A stretch of 64,000 nt of DNA from Steromphala cineraria (lineage: Eukaryota > Mollusca > Gastropoda > Trochida > Trochidae), in NCBI GenBank assembly GCA_916613615.1, contig OU744731.1, positions 12,530,726 to 12,594,725 on the forward strand, read 5' to 3'. The notes beneath the pieces were generated by a model. The model saw only the letters and a list, made by a program, of their open reading frames with translations, was not told where the DNA came from and did no database searches. Of this stretch, positions 1 to 12,600 are shown piece by piece. Every line of letters starts with the position of its first letter. Position 1 is the first letter of the stretch. A program made the position numbers and the translations under genes.

Positions 1-1463
1 GAGGTTGCAAAATATCCAAACGTTCCAACTATAGCCTATATTCATAAACTACATTACCTGAGAACAATTGAAACGATTTTTTCATATTTCTTATAGTATA
101 GATGTACATATTATTGGATGCATTCGACTCAACGTCCTACACAACTCAAGGGTAGACGATTAGCCAGGATCACTTAAAATGTCGATTTAAATGGGAAACG
201 TTCTATACGTACTTTGCGTGTAGTTTTCATAATTAACAATAAATATATGATTTAATAAAAAAAAAACCCCGTTCAAGTAGTAAATTAAGGCTATGAATTT
301 TATAAACACATTAACTTCCTTTCCGGAAATATTTATAAATTTAGAATTAAGTTGATGGATTGAGGAAACAGATATCCCTTGTAGATTTTATTATTCTTTC
401 GCATATGTGTAAATCATATTTTGAAATCATGGAAATTATCATACAAAATCTCACAAGTGCCTAAACCGAGTAAACGTCTTTTGAAGCTTTTATGGCGCCA
501 TACCCTATTTTGAATACCAGTAATAAGGAGCATCTTCATCATATGCACAAATATGCTTTAATGGTTTTCATCTACATATACAATGGCAAACAAGCCTTTT
601 GCTGGTCGCAATTTTGAATTTTAAGGCGATTGAATTTATTATATTATGTGACATTTAGGTTCATATAAATACAAACAAAATCAGTAATCAAAGGTATTGC
701 CCGTATGCTAGAGTAACTATACTATATTAAGCTCTCTAATATATATATATATATTTTTGCGGTTTAAACGTTTTACATTCTATAGAAATGCTTGGAATCT
801 CTAAGTTTGTACGAGACGAGACGTAAATAAATTTTTTTATCTCTGTCATTATAATTTTTATTCAACGATAGACATGCGCACAGTGTGTATTTCTTCATAT
901 AGCGATATTCTGCCGGTAATATTTCCTTTACAAGCACCCGAGCTTTCTTTTTCCTTCAGTATCCACACTACCCAAGAGTTTTCATTATACACTATCGATA
1001 GTTCAGAAATGATGTGTACATTCAAAAAGGCGTGGGATAGTTCCGCAAAGAGAATAACCTCATTTCAAATAATAATTTTCAAAGATTTAAACCAGAGACT
1101 ATAGTATATATACAGTTTATAGTCTCTATTTAAACCAATCACTTTACCCTAGTGTACAGTTTATCTCTTCTTAATGTACTTTTTCAATATCTGTCACTGA
1201 TTATTTTTTTATTTACATATCAAAGTCGACTTTTCCTTCCAAATAGTCAGTAAGCACGCGAAAACGTTAATTTTGTCCTCTTCCTAAAACATGCTAGAAT
1301 TCAAACAGCCTGCGCTTCCAGGTTTCAGTGTATTCACTTTTCACAAAAGTGTTTGGACTTTCTGCATGCTTGGAAACTGCCAACATGATACCAAACCTCA
1401 GCATGAAATAAAGTCTTCTCAATAAGCCTATGTTGTAGTTTTAAAAAAACAAATATTTCAAGC
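1..1463. other. Non-genic AT-rich DNA
   Basis: No reading frame here looks like a real protein and no exon with splice sites was recognised. The stretch is AT-rich and holds only short simple repeats, such as the AT run near 730-752. It could contain unrecognised repeat relics. Confidence 0.5.
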
Positions 1464-1464
1464 T

Positions 1465-1675
1465 GGTAAGAGTCATCTTCCTACGCAGAGCCTAAAAGGC
1501 CAGTTTCCAAACTGTCATTTTATGCCTTGCTGCATAGCCTTGAGTTTTCTGTGCTTGCTCTCTACTCTGTAGGGGCACTATAGCAGCACAGAAAAGTAAA
1601 GTCTCTGCAGCAAGGCATAAAATGACAGTTTGGAAACTGGCCTTTTAGGCTCTGCGTAGGAAGATGGGTAAGAGT
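1465..1675. mobile_element. Mutator-like MITE with 9-bp target duplication
   Basis: The element spans 1474-1666 (193 bp). Its terminal inverted repeats are about 60 bp and nearly perfect; the left arm begins CATCTTCCTACGCAGAGCC and the right arm is its reverse complement. It is flanked by the exact 9-bp direct repeat GGTAAGAGT at 1465-1473 and 1667-1675. A 9-bp duplication with long inverted repeats is typical of Mutator-like elements. It has no coding capacity. Diverged relatives lie near 38025 and 38324-38555. Confidence 0.8.
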
Positions 1676-2048
1676 ATGAGCTAATACAGATGTTAGGCTT
1701 GATATTTTCGACATATCGTTTCTCTTAGATTTTACATTTATAAACGAACACCTGCTAAAAATTTATTAATTATATCTTCATCCAAAAGGCAACAAACGTT
1801 TATAGTTTGTATTTCATTGGATTGAAAAAGTAACTAATAATTTCATTTGATACATGTCAAACAGTGTACTTTAAAAATGCATACTGTACAGAATATAACG
1901 TATATTGTAAGGTTATCTAATTTAAGGAAAGGTTGTTTCAAGGAATATAAGTTACAAAATATGGATTCTGAAGAGAACCAACAAACATTTTCGTATCCTG
2001 ATAGCTCATTGATATTTAATTTGTCTTCTAAAATCCTAAAAGCAAAGT

Positions 2049-2459
2049 ATGCCCTATGCCAGCAAAATAATCGGCATCAATCTTGAACACCTTTCCTTTC
2101 AGTTTGATTCAAAAGTTCAAAATAAAGCTCTAGCCATTCAATGTGACCCATCCCACTTTCTAAATGAATGTTATGGATTTTTACCTTCTGGACGTCGTTT
2201 CAAAATTTGGTATTTCAAAACTAATAGAAGTACAAAATTGTAAGTCTAACTAACCGTCGCACTGTAATCATAAATTGTATTGTTCAATGTAACACCCTTA
2301 ATTGTTTACAGTGTTTAATATTACTGCTTGTAGAGCAAAATGTATTTGTTGTATATATTTTATATATCTATTTAATTGTTATTTTGAAAGCTCTTTGAAT
2401 GTAAAGCAAATTTCCCCGCGGGGATAATAAAGTTTATCTTATCTTATCTTATCTTATCC
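2049..2459 (+). mobile_element. 3' end of a non-LTR (LINE) retrotransposon
   Basis: A short frame ending at 2243 contains FLPSGRRFKIWYFKTNR, which resembles the conserved C-terminus of LINE reverse transcriptases (a LLPSGRRYR...KTNRFK pattern). About 190 bp of AT-rich 3' UTR follow, containing GGGATAATAAAG, and then a TTATC pentamer run at about 2433-2458, the simple-repeat tail expected at a LINE 3' end. Everything upstream of the last part of the ORF is absent, so this is a 5'-truncated dead copy. The clade is not assigned. Confidence 0.55.
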
Positions 2460-2659
2460 CCCTATGATACACAATTTCTGTTTTCTCTCTCAGTTTTACA
2501 TTTCCTTTCAACGTATAGGCATATACACTTTCTCATTTCAAGAAATCATATAATTTATTAGTTTTATTTATCAAACAACGGTAATTTAATTTTCCATGCA
2601 TTGCTGTAAATTATAGAAAGTGCTGATCGAAGCATTCATAAAATCTATTGTCCAAGGAA

Positions 2660-2767
2660 GGGTAACTCTATGTTTCCAACATGGCCGCCCCCATTGAGCA
2701 CATGAGTTGAACAACATATGATGTAAATATTTGTAATTGATGCAACACTTGTCATTAATTCAAAGAG
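2660..2767 (+). other. PUS1: Probable 5' UTR exon of PUS1
   Basis: A strong donor (CAAAGAG then gtaagt) ends at 2767, upstream of the first coding exon. That coding exon has its own acceptor (ttacttacag, ending 3600) and 17 nt of leader before the ATG, so at least one upstream non-coding exon is required. This stretch is the best candidate. It contains a short upstream ORF starting in CAACATGGCCGCC and ending in TGA after 9 codons. The 5' boundary is a guess. Confidence 0.45.
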
Positions 2768-2934
2768 GTAAGTTATTCTGCACTGTTAATCAGTGTTAAT
2801 AAGCACTATTTCCTTGTAATGTATGTCACAAAAGAAAGTTCTTTAGTTACTGATCTGTTATCTTTAATTTCTGAATAAATTTTTAATGATTTATGATATT
2901 AATATTATCATAATATTCTTATTTGCTACTTTTG

Positions 2935-3436
2935 TTAAAGAGACACAGAGTATGTTGATAGGATCACATATGTCAAATTTTGAAATCGATGTTATTACAT
3001 CGGGAACCACTAACTGTTACTGAAAATAACAAGTTAAAGGTCAATCAATACATTAGAGCGAAAATACGGCCATTCAAAGTCGAGATTTTGATCGAAAACC
3101 GGACAATGTGGCTCGTGTGGCGCGCGCAAATTCGCCAAAAGTAATTTTGATACCTTGTCATAAGCTGACAGGAAGATATATTCGATTCGATAGTGTTTAT
3201 TAGGTATTGTAACTAATAGGTAGATTAACTGGATGCATACTTTCGAATATTAAACGTATTTGAGATGTATTATTGATTTTTCCATAAAATCAAGCATTTT
3301 AGAGATATTATGCATAAATGGATATATTTGCAAGTCCAGTGATGAGATATGAACTTCAATCAGCATATTAGATATTTTGTAGCTTATCAAAACCAAATAA
3401 AATTTTAAGAAAGATACTCTAGCTGCGTCACTTTAA
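2935..3436 (+). mobile_element. TTAA-flanked MITE, copy A
   Basis: The element spans 2939-3432 with a TTAA on each side (2935-2938 and 3433-3436). The left end AGAGACACAGAGTAT pairs with an inverted right end containing ATACTCTAGCTGCGTCACT. A second copy with the same internal sequence lies in the opposite orientation at 34497-34942. TTAA flanks suggest mobilisation by a piggyBac- or Kolobok-type transposase. It has no coding capacity. Confidence 0.75.
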
Positions 3437-3617
3437 CTCTGAATTAATCACTTAACCATATTTTGCTTCAACTTCAAGCTTTAGCTTTTAAAATGTCTTT
3501 GCATCAGATTTTTAACTTCATGCAGCCTTTTAACCAAATTATTGAAAAGTTAAATAGTTTGATAGATGTTCCATCAATTAATATTTATCTTTACTTACAG
3601 AACAACTTGGTACCCAA

Positions 3618-6600
3618 ATGCTGAAACGTTTGAGCGCTCAGATCAGCAGAATAGTCGCAAGAACAACAAGGATGACAGAAGCTGAGGTGAAATATTACTT
3701 ACCCGGTATTGATAAATATTTAGTTACCATGCAATTCTATAATTCCATTTTTTATTAAGCCATCTTTGAAAAGGACAAAGAAGAACTTCATCCAGATGGA
3801 AGAAAAGGGATGAATATAAAATTATAGTCAAAAGCTACATCTGAGCAAATGTTAACTTCCAAAAATAGGATTGATCGAGAATAGATTGATTATCAATTGG
3901 CGTCAAAATCATATTTATCCTATGAGGTTTTTTCAAAAGGGCACTCTGATTGTCGGTTTTGCCAGTATGATCTTTACTGCCATACATAAGTGTAAGGAGA
4001 ACTTTGAAAATCTAGGCTCCTTATTGGAAGATATTGTCCCTTTCATATATAAAAACCTCAAACACACAGGCCCTAGATTTCTCCTAACTGTTACAGAAAG
4101 TGTCTTTTCTTGACAAATATCATGTTTATCTCATTGGGTGAGGTAACAAAGCTATATACTATGTAATCATGTATGCTGCAGCAAGGAGTGAAAATATGTC
4201 ACTTTACTGTCTCAGCTTGAATAAAGATGGTATTTGTCAGAAAATAAGATGAGTTTATGATTCATTCAATAGTTTTTACCCAAATCCAGGCACATTTAAG
4301 TTCAGTTGGCCCCAGAAAAAGTCTGATACCTAAACAACAATATAGCATCATGAGTGTGACATGACGTTAAAACATTGATGACATCAGTTCATAGTTTCAG
4401 CTACTGGTGACAAATAATTGTTCCAATGTTATTGCCACTAGTGACTGATCACATAGAATTCAGTATTTTACCAGAAATGATGAATTAAAAGGCTTTTTAC
4501 CTCAATCTGTCCTTCTGTTGACAGGCTACCGGCGTGAAGAGATTGGCAGAGGAAGTAGTCCAAGGTGATGGCCCGTCCGACTCAGAACCATCCATGAAAA
4601 AATCCAAACAAGATGTGAGAAGAACTTTTGTTGAAAATCATCATTATACATTATACAGTGATAAATTTACCTCTGAGTCCTGGTTTAAATACTCGCATAA
4701 TGTTGAAAGCACTCATAAGAGTTGTGAGTTGCAGGATGCAAGGTTTTCGTCATGGTGCTATTGTTTACACATTAGAAGACTCATTTAAATGTGAAAGGAC
4801 TCACAAGACAATGTGCTTGCCATTCCCTCAACACAGCAGGTCATAATTTTAGATTGATCATCGAGTATATAAAAATCCGAAAGAACCAGTGACTCCTAGC
4901 TTCGTTTCTTGTCGGAGTACTGCTCCATAGAGGTCTTGTCAGTTGACCTTCTCACTAGCTAATCAGTGACAAGGCTGCAGATCCATCTGCATAATTTGAT
5001 CTCTTGGCAGAAATGTTTGAATGCATAAAAGGTGCAAGTACCTGATCAAAACACATTGAGGTACAAGTGATTGGGTTACCCTGGTTGAAATGAGATTGTA
5101 ATATATATATATAGATGGTTTTTATCTTCCTCATAAGATATCACTTTTATGACATGTCAAGGTAAGAAAGCTTATAAATCCAGAAAGTTGAAATCTTGTG
5201 TACAATCACATTGGCTGTTGAAGATTATCAATCAATAAGAAAAATATGCCTTCCTGTACGGAGGTCACATCAGGTAAAACTGATATCTCTGGAACTTCAG
5301 TTTAGTTCTTTTCGGTTTACTAAATGTAGAAAACAATGTATAGATACATATTTCATACGATATGTTCTGAGACAATTATGATATGAGTGGCGTTCATTGA
5401 TTCAAAATTCAGAAGTAAAAATAAATGAAACTGCTTAGTAAAGAAAAGTCTAATGCCAAATTTCTCACAGTACGTGCTGTTAACTTCCTTTATTTTGATG
5501 ATGTATTTAAGAGTGGTTAATTTATTGTTCAAATATAGATTCATTGTTGTAACAAACCAATAAAAACATGTTTAGTCATGGTGTGATTTTCATTGATTAA
5601 AATTTGTTATATCCCAGGATGCACCTGGCCCGATGCAAGGTCGCACTGACCGGAAGAGGAAGGTCGTCCTGCTTCTGGCATATTGTGGCAAGGGATATTA
5701 CGGAATTCAAAGGTATGTACAAGTCTAACTTCTAAAACTTAAAGGGACAGTCCTATCGGGGTATTTTTTGTGGAAACGAAATTCAAGAAGACGCACATCC
5801 TGCTTAATGAGCGTATATATCTCTGCATTATGCTCCAATCTATCCATTGATATCCTTCAATCATGATGTAGCAGGATGTAAGACCAGAAATGCATTCTTT
5901 TATTTGTAAAATTGTTTTTATAATCTAAAACAACTTAAAATGTTACTCTCATTTACATATAAAGAAATATTACAGTGAAATAATCATGTAATAATCATAT
6001 ATAAGTACTAAAGGGAAGTACTGTTGAATTTTGTTTCCACAAACACCCCGATATGACTGTCCCTTTAAAGATTTCAAACATAAGTAAAATGTGTCGTTTC
6101 TAAAACTAGAGGTCACAATGAAGTAAATAGTGGGGATGATGATTGCTGTCAACAATAGGGATTAAGCTATTTATAATAATAAGTAGAACAAATACTATGG
6201 ACAGTAAACATATTTATGGCAATCAATATATGTGATGTTTTGATGCAGGTTCTCAAGGTGGTTGGTTATCAAGCAAGTTCAGTTGTTTTTATTCTCTTTA
6301 TGTCATTGTGTGGATTGATTGCCAGGAACCCAGGTTTCAACACTATAGAGGAGGAACTTCTGAAAGCCTTGCTGGCATGTGAACTCATCCCTCAGGAACA
6401 CTTTGACTGTCCACAGAAGGTGAGACTAAACAAATCAACTATCTTATCCTGTGCCACCTTTTGATTCTCAATATTGCTAACATTCTCTTTCCATAGAGGT
6501 ACAAGTCAACTATCTAATTACTATGTCACCTTTTGATTCTCAATATTGCTTACATTCTCTTTTCGAAAAGGTAACTCATGTGTTTCCACATGGCCTCTGG

Positions 6601-9600
6601 TTATTGGGCTTCCAAGGGTCTAAAATAATGGACTCGAGTACTCAAGGGGTCAGACTTGACTCAGACCCGAGTACCCTAAATTCTTATATTTACCAAAGAT
6701 ATCATGTAGTTGATGTTCAGTTCAGGTGTTATCCACACATATGATTACTTAGAGATGGTTATATATAGAATATTTTGACACCTTGATATATTCATACTGA
6801 TAACCTAACTATATATCACAAATATCACACACAAACTGTCTAAAATAACTTAAATAAGATACAGTGACCTCTGTTTTTCGAGTCCTTGAGTCCAACTGAA
6901 CTGGACTGGAGAGTCCTCGAGTCCAACACGACTCGACTCGGGTTTGAGTACTCGAGTCCAACACAACTCGACTCGGGTTTGAGTACTTGAGTCCAACACG
7001 ACTCGACTCGGGTTTGAGTACTCGATACCAACACGACTCGACTCGGGTTTGAGTACTTGAAACCCAACACGACTCGACTCGGGTTTGAGTACTCGAGTCC
7101 AACACGAGTCGACCCGGGTTTGAGTACTTGAGTCCAACACTACTCGACTCGGGTTTGAGTACTCGAGTCCAACACGACTCTACTCGGGTTTGAGTACTCG
7201 AGTCCAACACGACTTGACTCGGGTTTGAGTACTCGAGTCCAACACGACTCGACTCGGGTTTGAGTACTCGAGTACTCGTGGAAGCCCTATCTGTATAAAG
7301 TGGGCCATGTTTCTCTGTTCTGAAGAAATCGTATATGTTGACACATTGTACCTAAGACACATTTTATTTTCAAATCCATTAAGGTCTCATAATATCAGAT
7401 TTCTGCCTTTAAAGCAATATATGCACAGGTGGAAGAAACTCAAATAGGAACACAAATGTTCATGAATCCTGATTACATCAAATGTTAAAGCAACAAATCA
7501 GGATTCTGTTTTTCTAGCCATGAACTACTAAGTTCCTCTGAGAAGTTAATACCCGCTAGATAAAGGATGTTGCTAGGTCGTACAATATTGATTTTGATTA
7601 AGAATTAACTGGTTATTTTCAGATGTCCTTCCAGCGAGCAGCCCGAACTGACAAGAGCGTGTCAGCCGTCGGCAACCTGGTCTCTCTCAAGATGAGTGTT
7701 ACATCAGTGTTAATAAATAAAACATATGCGGCAGTCTCTTATCAAGAAAGAGTATTTTAGAACAAGAATATCCTAATATTACCTTTATTCAAACTATCCG
7801 ATTGTCAGAAAAATATGGGCATTTTTCATTGAAAATAGAGTTCAGTCGAAATTGTCTTGTGACTGATAAAAACAACACTCTAACATTAAATTATGCTGTA
7901 ACATATTGAGTGAACAAGTGTGTTAGTGTTTAACGTTGCTTGGGCAACATTTCAGCCATTAGCGGCGTGTGTAACATATTGACACGATATTGCTGTTAAT
8001 GATCTTGTAGTTTTGCCACGATTACACACTCATCACTGGCTAAATGTAACTATAAGCCGTGTTATAGACAAAAGACCATATCATCACTAAATTTTTTTTT
8101 AGGTAGATTCAATAAAAAATGATGTCAATAAAATTTCAATAAAATCACTCTTAGCTGGATAATAATTGGAGTTTTTGGTATTTGTCAAGGAATCAGGTGT
8201 CGTCTAACTATCCCCTGTGTATGATGTGTTGACCAGTGTTCCCTCTATTACATGTTGCTGAACCAGGAGAATCTCCTACAGAACATCAACAACAAGCTGC
8301 CTGCTCAGATCAGGGTCATAGGTCAGTGTCATGCAGTCTTTCTGTGTCGTAAACCAAGCCGTGTAAAATGTAAATGTTTTCCCAGTGTGTCCCAACGTTA
8401 TAAGCAGGGATCGATGATATGATACTATAACTATAAGTTGTTTTAAGATTCATATTCAGACTTTTATTCCTATCCATGCATTTTTAATAAACAAAAAAGT
8501 GGTTAATTATACCCTCTCTAAAACTTGATTTAGCTAAAACCCAACCCACATTATGTTACTCCATTATAAGTTATACCATCAAACGCGGGGTAAGAAAAAC
8601 GTTAACTGCTTAAGCCCTTTGACTATGGTCTGTTCAAAGCTACATATCGGTTAATCAAAAGTAACCAGCTTTATCCTGTTCGAAGTAACATACATTGTAC
8701 ATTTCAAGACACTCAATATGCATGTTTTTTCATGCTTTTTATGTGCCAGGGTATAATAATTTATCACTCCTCTCAAGAGGATGATATCAGTAATTATCCA
8801 GGGTCACATGGACCAATCAGAGATCGAGATTCTTACATGAAGTAGGATAACGTAATTTGTTAATGGGAAATTAATCAGGAGGTATTATATCATTCTCCCT
8901 AAATGTTTTTCTAGGTATGAAGCGAGCAACCAAGGCTTTCAACAGCAAGAACCAGTGTGGAGGAAGGACATACGCCTACATGACTCCTACATATGCTTTC
9001 GCTCCTCTCAAGAAGGTATTGCTCGAAGCTTGATCTTATGTCCCCATTGAATACAACAGGTGGCTGTGTTTGTAACTGACAGTGTTAATGTCTTGAATTA
9101 GCTATTAGTGAAATGTTTTGAATATTGTGAATATTTATTAAAATTATTACAAATGCTTATGAATGTTTATTTTCAAAAGAATTAAAACAAATAAAGGTGA
9201 AAATCATATCATTAATCTCTTATTGGTTCAAACTTTAAGCACTGATTGTTTATGGTTAAGGTTACTAGTTCAGTTTTAAATACCTGGGGGTAATGTGAAA
9301 TTATTGTAAATGTTGATATGAGTATTTATTTCTAACTACAGTTATATTTTACGGTTATATAATTCATATGTAATTTTCTCACTTGTTTCTGTTTTAGTTC
9401 ATAACAGAAGAGTACAGAACAACAGGTAAAACAAAATCATTTCTTCTTTTTAGCTCATCTGGCCTGTAAGGCCCGATGGGCTTATGGTATGGCATGGTGT
9501 CCGGCGTCCGTCTATCCATCCGTAAACTTTGTGCATTTCCACTTCCAGAACCATAAAGCCTAGAAAGCTGAAACTGACAGACTCCTTGGCTAGTGAGGAT

Positions 9601-12600
9601 AATAAATTGTAGCTTTGGTTGCCCTGTGGCCCCAAATAAGGTGGAACCACATTGGCCACACCTAAAGCAAAAATCAAATGTAAAGCCTGATGAGCTACAA
9701 AGCCAATGGCTCTATTTTTCCACCTTAAAGTAAAAAGGGGCCTTCTTTTCAAATGACCATCCATCTATTATGTTTGCCTGTAAATGAAAAAAACTTAATT
9801 ATTTAAGAGTCATTCTCTCTCAAAACCCAGCCCTTAGAGTGGCTGAGCAGTAGAAGTGTTTTGTATTCAATGATGGTGATTGAATTACCTCCTTGGATGT
9901 GGACTCAAATCCAGGAAATGTTCTACCCTTAAGAAAGTGGTATCATTACATGATAGTTGATCCCTACATGAAAATATAACTGATGGGTTTTTTTCAGATG
10001 AAGAGATGAAGGAAGTGAATAGGATCCTGTCTCTGTACAAGGGAACTCGCAACTTTCACAACTTCACCTCAGGAAGGTATTAATCGTGTAAACTCTCTTT
10101 TAACAAAATGTGAGCCTACATTTTTAAGGCTCTCTTATAATCATGAGAACAACCATCTTTAACAATGGCTTCAACAAATTAATTAAACAAATCTATGCAA
10201 TTTTCTTGTAGAAAGCCAAATGACCCAAGCGCAAAGAGATACATAATCAGTTTTGAGGTAAGTAGTATCTGTACATGTTTTGAAATATAATGAATATTTT
10301 AGCTTTACCAAACTTTTTCAGGTTTCACTAAGTGACAGCGTTAATACTACAGTGTATGAAATCCCCGTGGCAAGAGGCCAACCATAAAGGATATCTATAA
10401 GTTTTATTGTAAAATTGAAAACCTTTGAAAATTACCAGCACAGACTAGGTTCGGCACTTGAAGGGGTTTTATTTTAATCATGGTTATGCAGATTATATAT
10501 CCTCCAAGATATTCATCATTCTTTATCTATTGTGATTTGTCTGATTATTGCAGTGTGGTAAACCGTTTGTACGAGACGGAATCGAGTTTGCGATCATGAG
10601 GGTCAAAGGTCAAAGTTTCATGCTGCATCATATTCGAAAGATGATTGGTGAGTAGATACTTAGCAAATAGAACAAAAATAACCCTTTCCCTGCAGATCGT
10701 GCAACTGGGGGCTTAAAAACAGTATTTGTACACAAAATGACCTACCGGTACTTGTATTTTGACAATCATATTTATATTAACTCTTGATAATCCCAACATT
10801 GTAACACAAGCTTTGATGTTGATTCTTTAAATCAATTAAGATTTTATCCTTATTCTCTGATTAAGGATAACCTCATTTAACTTGGTCTAATCTAAGGTTG
10901 GAGCACCTTTAGAATCCCTCACCAAATAAACCGGAAGTGTGTAAGAGCACGCGCCTTTAGCTTGTTAAGTTGTAAATTTTGTGCTTTTGAAACGCTATGG
11001 CGGGATTAGATGATTCTTTGGGGGATTTCGTTGTGGAGAGTCGTCACTCTCTCGTGTGTTGCGTACGGGACCGTTGTTTGACAACGTTGAGCCAGAAAGG
11101 AGGAACAAGAAGAGGAAATTGTCCGCAGATTTAGGAAAGCAGACGGAGCGTCTCCCATCGCTAGCTGATTGTACCTCGATTCCTTGGGTAAGTTCGTATG
11201 GGCGGGATTCTAAGGTTTCTTCACGTACTATTACTTTCGAGTTGCTCCTTTTTAATTTATTTGTAACGATTCTCGCTACGCTTGCGTGGTGTATGAATCG
11301 TGGGTTACTTTGTAATCATGCCACTTGTAACAAGTGTCATAGTTCGAAATGACAAACGCTCAGTTAATAAGAATGGTACCGTGAAGGGGCTTTTTAGATC
11401 TTACCTGAACGAACACATTTGGAGAGTCAAGGTACAACATAGCGATGGGGATGTTTTTGATGCCTTCTAAATGAAGTTGCACGCCAATTTCCTCTTTCCA
11501 ATGTTCCAAGTAACATCCCTCTGCATTAACCCGCCCACCAACTTGAAATTCGACAATCCTTCTAAAAATCCTTTTTAAAAAATGCTCATATTGGCATGTG
11601 TGTCATGTTTGGATGAATATCGTCGAAAGGGAAAGAAAGGATGACATTCAATCAAAATAAAAAGAAAGAAATAAAAAATTCCCTTCCCCGATTAAAAAAT
11701 AGGGGGGCAAGCCCCCCTAAACCCCCTTATGATATTAAAATTTATTTTTTTTAAACGAAAAAGAAACAAGAAATGATAAAATCAAAACAAATATCAATAA
11801 TAAATAAACAACAAAAACGAAAACAAAAACAAAACAAACGGGGGAAAAAAAAATAGAATTTGAAAAATAAACAAAATATAAAACAAAAAGCATTTAACAT
11901 AAACAAAAAAACTAATTTTGAAATTTGCATACATAAAACTTACCTTGAAGTAATTTTTTATTGTTAAAAAAATCGGAAATATGGAATGCAACATGTCAAA
12001 ACGACGCGCTGGGTCATGGGGGAAAACCCTTTTATGTCGACTCGATAACATTGAATCTGTGGCGAAAGTCGTTTAAAATAATATACAAAAGGGGCCCTAT
12101 TAAAGATAAGATGTTGCCTATTGTCAAATAATATCATTATTTTTAACCTACCTAACTTAGTATATGCCACTCACCTTTCTCACGAGAGACAGAGGTTTAC
12201 CGCGAAATTCATCGTGCTTACCGGATGGGCTGCCCCCAGCCCACTGCGCATGAGCGGGAAACCGGAATCCTGGGTAAAATTTGTGTCATACTTTCTTTCT
12301 CTCTCTCCGAGATCGCATGTATTTTCGTCTTGCTTATCGATTTCTTCTACGGTTGGTTTTTCTGGTCTTTTTCCTTCCTTTCCTTCCGTCATTATCCTTT
12401 TGCTGCCCCCATCGCTTCTAATGTATCGATGTTTTCCATCTAAGTTCGCTTTTCGCGATCTTTTTGCACTTGGTGATTTTGCTATGTCCATGGCTTCTCG
12501 CCATGTTACGTACCTTGCATGTTCTATTTCACTTGGAAATACCTTCTTGGGGGTCGATCTGCTTGTTTTCGCACCCCCTTCCTCCTTTTCCCTCTTGCTT

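Noticed and set aside
6809..7362. Overlapping minus-strand ORFs rich in Ser, Thr, Arg and Trp
   Set aside because: They follow the 35-bp minisatellite, whose period shifts all frames in turn; there is no start context, splice site or homology.
9450..9764. 104-residue minus-strand ORF
   Set aside because: It lies wholly within the TAGCTCATC composite element, and its relative at 30837 shows the sequence is repeat, not gene.
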